From contig DMXM01000029.1 of the NCBI GenBank assembly GCA_003482905.1, positions 52,010-116,009 on the forward strand: a stretch of 64,000 bases of DNA, read 5' to 3'. This document shows, in pieces, positions 9,001-14,311 of this stretch; position 1 is the first letter of the stretch; each line of letters starts with the position of its first letter. The notes under the pieces were generated by a model. It ran no database searches. It saw nothing but the letters and a program-made list of their open reading frames with translations, and was not told the DNA's origin. A program made the translations under genes and the position numbers. The stretch is from Elusimicrobiota bacterium. Lineage in GTDB: Bacteria > Elusimicrobiota > Elusimicrobia > Elusimicrobiales > UBA9959.

Positions 9001-11862
9001 AAGGGAAAGGTTATAGGTGTCTGAAGAAACCACCGCCGCCCCGGCCGGAGCCAGTGGGTCCGCGGCCGTAGACGAAAACACCCGGTACAGCGTACCGCCG
9101 GGGTTCCCCCCGCCGGTCCAGGACAGCCCCACGGAACCATCCGTTATAGGTCCGAAAGAACCAAAAACCGGGACATATTGCAGCAGGGTGGCCGCGGGGT
9201 CGTATTTATTCCAGGCGCTGACAACACCGGGACCATTGGCCCTTATGAACAGGTAATAGACGGTATCCGGAGACAGCCCCGGCAGTTGCGCGGATGTCAG
9301 TGAAACCACGGTGCTTGAGGCGTAAATATCCGTAGGCGGTTCGGCGGCGTAAAGCGAAGCGGCCAGCGCATAGCCGGTGGCGCCGGCGACAAGAGACCAG
9401 GCGGCCGTGACGGACGAGATATGCGGCGTCAGCGCGCCGGCCAGCGGGGCGGCCAGCGTGCCGGGAGACAGCGTGGTGGTGGAAACTATTCCGCTCCAGG
9501 CCGTAATAACGCCGTTGTTGTTCACTGCGCGCGCAAGGAAGTGGTACTTAGTGCTGAAAGCCAGGACCTCGGTGGAAAGATACAGATTATAAGTATCCGA
9601 GCTGGTCACCGCCGCCCCTGCGGGAGCCAGCGGGTTCGCCGCCGTGGAGACCATTACCCTGTAAAGCGTGCTGGGCCCGCTGACGTTGGTCCATTCCAGA
9701 CGCACCTTGTCGGAGGTGGTTTCGGTGAACTGCAGCCCTGAAGGGACGGCCGCCAGCGTGGAAGTCCCGGCTATGTCCGTATAGGCTGTCAGCGCTCCGT
9801 CCTTATTAACCCCTGCGGCGCGGAAGTAATAGGTGGAGTTCGGGACCAGGTCCGATGAGATCAACGCGATATTGTAAGTATCGGAGGAAACCACCGCCGC
9901 CCCGCCCGGAGAGAGCGGGTCCGGGGCCGTCGAGGCCGCCACCCGGAACAGCGTGCCCGGATAGGTGTTTCCGTTGGCCGAAAAATTAAACTGCATGCCG
10001 GTCTCACTTACACCGGTAAAAGCGGAGAGGGCGGGAGCGTATCGCAGCAGCGAGGCGCGGTTCTCCGAAGCCGTATATTCCGTGAGCACACCGTTGCGGT
10101 TAACTGCGGCGGCGCGGAAATAATAACGGGTATCCGGTATCAACCCGGCCGAAGAGAGAGAAAGAATATAGGTGTCGGAAGAAACCACCCTGGCCCCGGA
10201 AGGCGCCAGCGGGTCCGGGGCAGTGGAGGAGAGGACCCTGTACAGCGTACCCTGCGGATTGCCGCCGTCGGTCCAGGCGAAACGCATTGAGGAGTACGCC
10301 TCTTCGCTGAAGGCGGAGAAAACCGGCGCGGCAGCCAGCGTGGCCGTGGCCACGACATTAAAATAACTCCCGGCTACGCCGTCGCCGTTTATGCCGGCGG
10401 CCTTGAAATAATAGGTGGTATTGGGCGGAAGCCCGGCGGTACTGAAAGAAAGATTATATGTCTCATGCTGGCTGACCGCCGCCCCGCCGGGCGCGAGCGG
10501 GTCGGCCGCCGTGGAGACCAGCAGGCGGTACAGCGTGCCGGCCGGGTTGCCGCCGCCAGTCCAGGAAGCCGTTATGCCCGCCTCCGAGACACCGGAGAAA
10601 GGCCCGGCCGCAGGCTGGGCCGCCAGGGTATATGTAGAGACTATCTGTGTGTAGTCTGTATAGGTGCCCGCGTGGTTAATGGCGGCAACGCGAAAGGAAT
10701 AAGCGGTGTTCGCCATTAGTCCGGACGATGAAAGGAAAGTGTTATAAGTAAATGAGGAGGTGACGGGCGCGCCGAAAGGAGACAACGGGTCTGCCGCGGT
10801 GGACATAACCACGTGGTAGCGCGTGGCCGCATGGTTGCCGTTGGCCGCCCAGTTGAAGCGGGACGTATACGAGGAGATGTCGATAAAATTAGAGAAGGAC
10901 GGGGCATAGGCCGGCGTGACCTGCACCGGGTAGGCGGCCCAGGAACTGGAGGCGCCGGGCCCGTTGGTGCGGACAAAAGGATAATAAGTGGTGTTGGCAA
11001 CCAGGGCCGGAGCGTTGAGCAACGCCAGGTTCTCCGAAGTTGTGACCGAGGCGTAAATAGGGGATGGGAAGGCTCCGGCGTTCACGGAAGCGGCCAGCGT
11101 ATAGCCGGTGGCCCCCTCCACCAGCGTCCAAGAGGCGGAGAACTCGGTCTGTGTCAGGCCGGTTATTGAACCGATGACCGGGCGGGCAGGGGCAAGGTTC
11201 TCCACTGTGCTGAACCGGCTGTCGCCGCTGGCGCCAGCGGTGGGTCCGTCTATGGTCATAGTCACTGTCCTGCCTGAACCCATAGTACTACCCGGGGAGT
11301 CGTCTATATGAAGCCGCAGGGCCAGGCGGTCGCCGTTAGAGAGAGCGGTGGGAGTTGGCACCTTAGTCCAGGTGCGCGCGGCCAGGGAAGTGCCCAACTC
11401 CACCGTCGGCACGTGAACAGCGGCGATAACGGACAGGATAGCTCCGGAAGCGCTGGCGCGCAACAGCTCACCCGTCAGGCCGGCGTTCGCCTGGGTGGCG
11501 CTCTCCCTGGCCCAGATATTGAATGAGACATTTCCGCTTATCGTAACCTCGTCTAACGGGTCGGAGTACCAGATTATGGCTGTGCCGGCGGCAGTACGCG
11601 TAATCTGGGTGGCCGTGTTCGGCGGCGTGACCGGGCCGGCCATGGTGTTCTTTGTATAGGTCACCAGCGCGGCGCCGCGCAGGCGGTTCAGCCTCCTCTC
11701 ATCGTCATCACCTGGATTGATAGATGAGACGGTGTCGCCCAGGTATACCGTAGTGGCCGCGAAAACGGCTGTAACGGCTTGCAGCAGCAGGGCGGCAAAA
11801 AGGAAAGCCAGCGGCTTAAATCCGCCAGGCGCTCCTTTTTTTATCCAGACTTTTAAGAACAT
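1..11862 (-). CDS. Giant secreted multi-FnIII surface protein (3' end outside window)
   Basis: One minus-strand frame is open from the ATG at 11862 to the window edge, giving at least 3954 codons. Spot translation at both ends and at many internal points gives coherent protein in the same frame. The N-terminus is a signal peptide (basic start, then LAFLFAALLLQAVTAVFA). Next come an unassigned beta-rich domain (about residues 36-221), twelve FnIII modules (about 225-1375), a second copy of the unassigned domain (about 1378-1570), fourteen FnIII modules (about 1571-2910), a beta-propeller/sialidase-like stretch (about 2920-3390) and two lamin-tail-like domains (about 3560-3670 and 3700-3815, with VLNEVYPSG..DWVELFNN and INEISYG..EFIELYS). 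Modules average about 97 residues and share TTYYFRAAGVN-like strands. A GGAGGAAT site lies just upstream and overlaps the end of the Rrf2 gene, so the two are probably co-transcribed. Likely a cell-surface or secreted adhesin or scaffold; substrate unknown. Confidence 0.9.
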   Translation of the reverse strand, partial: MFLKVWIKKGAPGGFKPLAFLFAALLLQAVTAVFAATTVYLGDTVSSINPGDDDERRLNRLRGAALVTYTKNTMAGPVTPPNTATQITRTAAGTAIIWYSDPLDEVTISGNVSFNIWARESATQANAGLTGELLRASASGAILSVIAAVHVPTVELGTSLAARTWTKVPTPTALSNGDRLALRLHIDDSPGSTMGSGRTVTMTIDGPTAGASGDSRFSTVENLAPARPVIGSITGLTQTEFSASWTLVEGATGYTLAASVNAGAFPSPIYASVTTSENLALLNAPALVANTTYYPFVRTNGPGASSSWAAYPVQVTPAYAPSFSNFIDISSYTSRFNWAANGNHAATRYHVVMSTAADPLSPFGAPVTSSFTYNTFLSSSGLMANTAYSFRVAAINHAGTYTDYTQIVSTYTLAAQPAAGPFSGVSEAGITASWTGGGNPAGTLYRLLVSTAADPLAPGGAAVSQHETYNLSFSTAGLPPNTTYYFKAAGINGDGVAGSYFNVVATATLAAAPVFSAFSEEAYSSMRFAWTDGGNPQGTLYRVLSSTAPDPLAPSGARVVSSDTYILSLSSAGLIPDTRYYFRAAAVNRNGVLTEYTASENRASLLRYAPALSAFTGVSETGMQFNFSANGNTYPGTLFRVAASTAPDPLSPGGAAVVSSDTYNIALISSDLVPNSTYYFRAAGVNKDGALTAYTDIAGTSTLAAVPSGLQFTETTSDKVRLEWTNVSGPSTLYRVMVSTAANPLAPAGAAVTSSDTYNLYLSTEVLAFSTKYHFLARAVNNNGVITAWSGIVSTTTLSPGTLAAPLAGALTPHISSVTAAWSLVAGATGYALAASLYAAEPPTDIYASSTVVSLTSAQLPGLSPDTVYYLFIRANGPGVVSAWNKYDPAATLLQYVPVFGSFGPITDGSVGLSWTGGGNPGGTLYRVFSSTAADPLAPAGAAVVSSDTYNLSLSSAALAANTAYYFRIAGLNKDGVPTAYTASRGTSTLASLPAFSEFSATGTSAMTFAWTAGGNPAGTLYRVLSSPAPDPLNPGGAPVASSDTYNLSLSTAGLTPDTSYYFRVAAVNSNGVLSAYSAAQANPTLPEAPVFPGVGTVTDSSVDFMWSGGGNPADTLYRVLASPAPDPLAPGGEPVTSSDTYNLYLSSSGLAVDKAYYFVAAALGHDGQPTAYTAPERARTLARQPVFSHFDDVAAARIDANWTAGGNPVGTLYRVAVSAAPDPLNPGGEAVTLLDSYGLYVSSSGLAADTTYYFRVAAVNGDGVATAYTAARGTATLAAYPPLFSGFSDIQADAIRVSWSPNGNADGTLYRVAVSSAADPLNPGGANVTYEDTYDLSLSSSGLITNKIYYFRLAAVNKNGIATSYTAAQSERTLQVVTKLYLRDDVSTAAAPDTGEERRLSLLRGAAPVTYTKSTLAGAVTPPTSATQITKAAGGAVQTWYTMPLDAVTLISSVTFNIRAWESAVQANATVTGVLYRTNNSGVIISTVATAVLARTELGIADGAQTWTVQPTPTAISNGDRLALRLYIDDGNGVTMSSGRTVSVSVDGPTANAAGDSWLQVLEELRPARPDSISVTGVTESQISASWPLVSETTSYTLAASVNPGDEPSPLYSSSHTLGNLSATLSVPTFSPNTTYYLFARSNFEGVSSGWRLHSGTATLLAFAPVFAGFGEAASGSIMFDWSANGNADPGTLYRVVSSTAADPLSPGGAVAVSSLTYNTFLSTAGLAGDTTYYFRVAGLNHNGTPTAYTAPAATATLLAFPPAFTGFSGIGQTAMQFNWSANGNRYPGTLYRVVSSTAPDPLAPGGAVTVSSLTYSLSLSSSGLAANTTYYFRVAGVNKNGVETSYTVPVGTATLAYATAFGTFSGVSAGGISIDWASGGNPAGTLYRVLSSTAADPASPSGAAVAYADTYGLSFSSSGLAADTTYYFRVAALNHNGAATLYTSPRGTATLLGFAPVFAGFSDVAAGSLRFDFSANGNAAGTLYRVVSSTAPGPLAPGGALAVSSLTYNNYLSTSGLAADTIYYFSVAGVNKNWVSTDYTVAAATATLLAFPPAFNDFSGVAEDALQFNFSANGNAAGTLYRVVSSTALDPLSPAGAAAVSSDTYNLSLASASLFADTTYYFKAAGVNKNGVLTAWTAAASTSTLANVPSSFYATGVTENFIQLNWSAGGNREPGTLYRVLASTAADPAAPAGAVVSSSDTYNLYLSTSDLNPSTAYYFRAAALNNNGVRTAWSAPPFSAATLNPGEIGSPASGEITGVHVSSLAASWSLVDSATGYTLAASLSPDQPVSIAVSSDTLEGDNQAYVEGLAADTVYYLFARANKHYVSGDWLAFPAKATLLEYPPAFASFSGVVSDSVRFNFLQNGNRFPETLFRVLVSTAADPLIPGAAAFSSSDTYNVSLTTAALFADTTYYFRAAGVNKDGVPTAYTSVQATATPANIPIFSGFTGVGAAELTFNWQRNGNRDAGTLYRVLASTASDPSAPGGAVVTSSETYNLSLSTSGLEADTTYYFRVAALGVSGISTGYTAPAGTATLVAHAPVLSGFSGVGTGVIQVNWSANGNRDPGTLYRVVSSTAPDPLSPAWAVTASSDTYGLSLSSSGLVPNTTYYFLAAAVNRNGVLTSWTAAAGTATLAALPLTALSTFSAVTSGGLTAAWSASANPAGTLYQVQVSTAQNFNSGAAGQTASTAPVSGESYSFYGLLSNRDYYFRVRAMNHSGVYSDYAALGSTRTSGLAAPAPYPVTQVSSYSITATWSLVDGATGYTLAASVNPGVSPSPVYASSVTAGASAAVFNPALALNSTYYLFVKAGGPGDESPWAVYPATSTLTNIPTVPGSPFSAVTDNSFILSWGANSNPLGTTRYTVHVSTALDFNAGVTNQVVLSTIPTAGPGATFSGLSSNTYYYARVRAEHNNGNSTEWVSLGLVNTLILADLHAAGDGVLIYAQSGNSMPQFRDYISASNSFSAVRQTISGAAGMLFTVRTNPLTTKQEAVAAYVKSGTLRVLCTDGANWYEEWTQTVGGADATRRFDIAFETNSGDVMVLYSRGVSGTSELGYRTKPGSSGCGSGNWSAAATLDPVRTSGAVHWVKMAPDRRADHDNIAATWADANSDLSAMVWNGTAWENEPASALEASLETVSASQDVESFAVETESLTGDIMVVWGHSGGSDGVNGVRYATAAWTGGSPAHTWGGVVNPKNFFDDATNLDLAANPASDEMVFASIGNAGSDLQAGYWNGAVWANSSNLDTSAQVPLAGTKLVAAAWISSNTAVRSVITYNDSAVTNLGWYVGNGSTFTAQGDFTPSPVFANPQRYYDLKQDPVNRERLVFALADSNADLFAKRLVMTSAAAFTWSNADGSAALEPNLGSALAGGFSFVFWPAPPTTTFEASAYRFFTNTATTDVGAPLAAQNALAVLPAAGDPFRLRTLVTVGQVDLPASGQDFKLQFAGQGDGTCAEPSSGTPGDWTDVTALTAIAYSDNVPADKTALTPNAADPLYGVQANINQVYAESGGFLNSVAGIARNRSGMWDLALKDNGMSPGAVYCLRLVRGDGVPLEYYTAYPRVVSPSVLVLNEVYPSGSPAASDWVELFNNSGSTVPLTGWKLDYVENPIDPGGTAIPVWSGAAGQYVNAMSTFLVSGLALDLNAAQSYHVKLLDASGGLVDQVQWPAGLQPGQSFARVSDGSPDYFEIDPTPTRGYANTVSTDALTINEISYGALDSEFIELYSSDPVSTRRLGGYALRNAASSAAGQVFRFSRKIYPLDFTALDGSSADDEGRSYASVFGAQGLSPAGDFLALENSSGSTVSQLTWQYDGAYTRYNYAAQLVPYANPAPALSALSIVRGPLDGSHTGVDSADFSASTGTTLASRNNNAGTAPANTLQYPDPSGGARYLSRNFPLRLTLGADASAGRGNNLVMSRRGGAADPASPHIYRLNDIGFSVSALSGQATAQFGLQFRDQD

Positions 11863-11869
11863 ACAGTTC

Positions 11870-12316
11870 CTATTCCTCCGCTGCCCCTGTATCACCAACG
11901 GCGCCCCTGAACTTGCTCGCCTTTTCTTCTTTCTGCCGCTCTTCCTCTTTCATCATCTCCACTATGTCCTGCACGGTCAGCCCAACCAGCCAGTGGTTGA
12001 CCTCCTCGCGCAACCGTTTATATAGTTTGCCGGGGATCTCCTCCCGCTCGGACTCCGGCGCGCCGTTAAATGTAAAAGCTTCCATCAAGCCCCAAACGCT
12101 GATATCGTCAAGTTCTTTGCGCAGGCGGTAGCCTTTGCCTTTCTGTGATTCCACAAAACCGGCGTGTACTAGCGCCTGGAGCACCTTATTGCAATACGGC
12201 GCGGGCAAGCCCTGGAAACGGGAGATGTCAGCCACCTGGTTCCATGTGCCGCCATTGTTCTGGCCCAAATAGTGCAGGCAGGCCAGCCCGTATGCCAAAG
12301 TCCTGTTCATCTTCAT
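11870..12316 (-). CDS. Rrf2-family transcriptional regulator
   Basis: A 148-residue protein with the Rrf2 winged-helix layout: N-terminal MKMNRTLAYGLACLHYL, a recognition region around LPAPYCNKVLQALVHAGFVES and a wing KGKGYRLRK. Rrf2 proteins (IscR, NsrR, RsrR) bind DNA as dimers and often carry a three-cysteine Fe-S site in the second half. Here that region has no cysteines; the only two (in LACLH and APYCN) lie in the DNA-binding half, so a classical cluster is unlikely. The C-terminal tail is charged and Glu/Lys-rich. The stop codon lies 8 bp before the giant FnIII gene, so this protein may control that gene and itself. A TAATTT box sits 6 nt before the start, a weak candidate for leaderless transcription. 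Confidence 0.85.
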   Translation of the reverse strand: MKMNRTLAYGLACLHYLGQNNGGTWNQVADISRFQGLPAPYCNKVLQALVHAGFVESQKGKGYRLRKELDDISVWGLMEAFTFNGAPESEREEIPGKLYKRLREEVNHWLVGLTVQDIVEMMKEEERQKEEKASKFRGAVGDTGAAEE

Positions 12317-12371
12317 AAATTAGCGAGTCTCACGAAGCAGTCATTGGATAAAACGTGTCCGATGGTCGATC

Positions 12372-12408
12372 AAAAAATAAACGGCACCGTACGAATCTGC
12401 CGTTATTT
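12372..12408 (-). terminator. Rho-independent terminator after the RiPP operon
   Basis: Read on the minus strand, an AAATAACGGCA arm pairs with TGCCGTTTATTT around an 11-nt loop and runs into a T-rich tail (TTTATTTTTTG). It lies 53 bp after the radical SAM stop codon and before the Rrf2 gene. It therefore separates the peptide-modification operon from the Rrf2/FnIII operon. Confidence 0.75.
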
Positions 12409-12460
12409 GTATCAATAGTATAGCAGGCCTATTGCCGCAGTCAAGGGGCAATTTATTGAC

Positions 12461-13546
12461 TTAAGATACAGGCCAACGGGCGGTCTTCAAGGCCATTTGG
12501 CTGTTAGTGCGCGCTATCTCGCAGGCGGGCTTATTCGGGGCGAAAATGTCGCCCTCTTCTACCAGGCTTATCCCGGGGCAGCGGCTGCAAAAATCTATAT
12601 GGGCGCAGGCGGCGCAAGCCTTCACATCTTTGGCCCCGGCGCCGCGCCACTTTTTAAGCCAAGCGGCGTTTTTCCAAATATCAGCGAACCGCCGCCGCGT
12701 CAAATTGCCGAGATCCAGCTGCAATTGCAGGCAAGGATACAGGTCTCCGTAAGGTCCGACGGCGCAGACATTGCGGCCGGCGCCGCAGAGGAAGTCGAAG
12801 GGCTGGGAATAAGGCTGGGGCTCGCCGCCAGGCCCGACCTTGGGGGCCGCTCCGGACTCTTTGGGCGCGGCTCCATAAAGTTTTACCGCTTTTGTGAGCT
12901 GCCGGCCGGAAAGCCGCAGATTAAGCGCGGAAGCGTCCCCGTCATTGGCGGCGGTTATCACAGGGTCGAATGATATCTCAAAACCCTCGCGTTTAGCCAT
13001 GGCCTTAAGCCAGCCGGCCCGGGCTAGATTCTTTTTCATCAGAGGGGTCTTCATTTTTACATTTATGCCGACTTTTTTCAGCAAGCGGGCCACGGTAAGA
13101 CTGCGCGTAAAAGAGCCTTTAACCCCGGTAATCCCGTCATGAACGGCCGGAGGGCCGTAAAAGCTGATATCAAAACCGGAAACGCCGGCTTTCTTCAATG
13201 TTAGCGCCCGCGCCTCGTCCAAACCCAGGCCGGTAGAGAAAACGCGCACATCGAATTTGAGTTTTTTAGCGTAGGCGCAGATCTCGGCCAGGTCAGGGCG
13301 CAGCAGCGGCTCCCCGCCGGTAAAAACCAGGTAAAGCGTTCCGGCCTCGGCCAATTGGGAGATTATCATCTTCCACCGGGCTGTAGTCAGTTCGGCGGCT
13401 GGCCGCGCGCGGCCCTGCGTTTCTGGCAAATAACAATGCAGGCAGGCCAGCGGGCAGCGCCGGGTCAGCTCTATAGTAACGGAAACCGGTATATTGCGCT
13501 CAAGCGTAATAGCATTAAGCCTGGCGGAAGGTGAGTCGTCTATCAA
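12461..13546 (-). CDS. Radical SAM/SPASM peptide-modifying enzyme
   Basis: A 361-residue radical SAM protein. The [4Fe-4S]-SAM motif is C31-x3-C35-x2-C38 (CPLACLHC), followed by the FTGGEPLLRPDL motif that contacts SAM. The C-terminal third carries cysteines in SPASM style: CGAGRNVC, YPCLQLQLDLGN, and a final group ACAACAHIDFCSRC plus PACEIAR, which would hold auxiliary Fe-S clusters. This architecture is shared by PqqE, MftC and other enzymes that modify ribosomal peptides. The start codon overlaps the stop of the upstream peptidase gene by 4 bp (ATGA), so translation is probably coupled. With PqqD and the small Cys-bearing peptide beside it, the natural inference is that it modifies that peptide, for example by thioether or C-C bond formation. 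The reaction cannot be read from the sequence. Confidence 0.9.
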   Translation of the reverse strand: MIDDSPSARLNAITLERNIPVSVTIELTRRCPLACLHCYLPETQGRARPAAELTTARWKMIISQLAEAGTLYLVFTGGEPLLRPDLAEICAYAKKLKFDVRVFSTGLGLDEARALTLKKAGVSGFDISFYGPPAVHDGITGVKGSFTRSLTVARLLKKVGINVKMKTPLMKKNLARAGWLKAMAKREGFEISFDPVITAANDGDASALNLRLSGRQLTKAVKLYGAAPKESGAAPKVGPGGEPQPYSQPFDFLCGAGRNVCAVGPYGDLYPCLQLQLDLGNLTRRRFADIWKNAAWLKKWRGAGAKDVKACAACAHIDFCSRCPGISLVEEGDIFAPNKPACEIARTNSQMALKTARWPVS

Positions 13547-13908
13547 GGCCCGGCCTCAATAGGAGACCGGGCCTTGATAAAGAGGGCGCGGCGGAGTTTT
13601 GAGTAGAGCAGGCCGCAAAGGCCGCCGGACAGGGGATGTTGGCCCAGGGCGCGGCCGCGGATGTCGGCCCAGGGGACAAAATGCCGCTCAAGGCGGCCGG
13701 CGTCGTCCGCCAGCCAGGCGCCGCCAGGGGCGGTTTTCAATACGCGGTGCAGAAGGGTACGGCCTTTATAGGAGTAGACGGCGCAATCGCCGGGATGCAG
13801 AAAAGGCCGGGGCTTGCCGCTAGACCCGGCCTTGGAGATAATCACGATCTGGCCGGGCTTGAATACCGGCAGCATGCTTGAGCCCTCCAGGCGGAAAGCG
13901 GCGGACAT
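13543..13908 (-). CDS. S24/S26-family (signal-peptidase-like) serine peptidase
   Basis: A 121-residue protein with the S24/S26 core: G-S-S-M-L-P with S11 as likely nucleophile, a hydrophobic strand PGQIVII, PGDCAVYSY, then RTLLHRV with H54 where SipW/ER-type signal peptidases have the catalytic His. No transmembrane helix is visible, unlike true type I signal peptidases, so it probably acts in the cytoplasm. It starts 1 bp after the precursor-peptide stop codon and its end overlaps the radical SAM start. Position suggests a leader peptidase for the modified peptide. A non-proteolytic role is possible because the usual Lys of bacterial leader peptidases is absent. Confidence 0.8.
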   Translation of the reverse strand: MSAAFRLEGSSMLPVFKPGQIVIISKAGSSGKPRPFLHPGDCAVYSYKGRTLLHRVLKTAPGGAWLADDAGRLERHFVPWADIRGRALGQHPLSGGLCGLLYSKLRRALFIKARSPIEAGP

Positions 13909-13909
13909 G

Positions 13910-14047
13910 TCAGGAAAATCTTTTAAGCGTCTTGCAGGCCAGCTGGCTTATGGGCCCGGTCTGGCATTTGCCGCAGGCAAGGGCGGCGGTCTCGAAGACC
14001 TTTTCGGTCTTCATTTTAGGCTTTTCGTAGACTTTCTTTTTCTTCAT
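13910..14047 (-). CDS. Putative RiPP precursor peptide, 45 residues, three cysteines
   Basis: A 45-codon gene squeezed between pqqD-like and peptidase genes. It begins MKKKKVYEKPKMKTEKVFE, continues with ALACGKC at residues 22-28, and ends in a short segment with a third cysteine (C38) and KTLKRFS. Cysteines are C25, C28 and C38. The ATG overlaps the TGA of the PqqD gene (ATGA), and the stop lies 1 bp before the peptidase start, so translation is coupled on both sides. The basic, Tyr/Pro/Phe-bearing first half looks like a leader for PqqD binding; the Cys-containing second half looks like the core. From memory, similar small peptides with a YxKP...FE...ALAC pattern recur next to radical SAM genes; this was not checked by search. 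Confidence 0.8.
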   Translation of the reverse strand: MKKKKVYEKPKMKTEKVFETAALACGKCQTGPISQLACKTLKRFS

Positions 14048-14307
14048 ATTTCCCCCTCCACCAAACCGGCCGTCACGAGTTCCGAAATAAAAGATCTCAC
14101 ATCCGCCAGGGCGGTTTTTGCGTCCACTTCAAATTCCTCCACTATGGCGGGAACAATAGTCGCCTCGCTCCTGCCTTTAGAAAGGCCCTCCCAAATAAGT
14201 GCCGCGGGGCCGTTCAACTCATGCAGGCGCGCCTTGGCGGAATCCACGATGAACATTTCACCCGCCACGCGCCTGAAAGCCAGGTCTTTTCTTATTTTTA
14301 CAGACAT
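14044..14307 (-). CDS. PqqD-family peptide chaperone (RiPP recognition element)
   Basis: An 87-residue protein matching PqqD in length and pattern: an N-terminal strand pair (AFRRVAGEMFIVDSAKARLHELNGPA), then ALIWEGLSKGRSEATIVPAIVEEFEV and a C-terminal helix ending FISELVTAGLVEG. Members of this winged-helix family bind the leader of a precursor peptide and present it to the radical SAM partner. The gene follows the HPr-kinase-like gene by 4 bp and overlaps the precursor ATG. Most likely partner: the 45-residue peptide encoded directly downstream. Confidence 0.9.
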   Translation of the reverse strand: MSVKIRKDLAFRRVAGEMFIVDSAKARLHELNGPAALIWEGLSKGRSEATIVPAIVEEFEVDAKTALADVRSFISELVTAGLVEGEI

Positions 14308-14311
14308 AGTT

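Noticed and set aside
269..11131. Many Arg/Gly-rich open frames on both strands across the giant gene
   Set aside because: They are other-frame shadows of GC-rich FnIII codons; their sequence is low-complexity and the long minus-strand frame explains all of them.
3130..11190. Regular ~290-bp spacing that might suggest a CRISPR or satellite array
   Set aside because: The period equals one FnIII module of about 97 codons and the copies are diverged protein-coding repeats, far longer than CRISPR units.
13910..14047. SCIFF-type (six cysteines in forty-five residues) assignment for the small peptide
   Set aside because: The length agrees by chance, but there are only three cysteines and the neighbours include PqqD and an HprK-like protein, not the SCIFF maturase layout.
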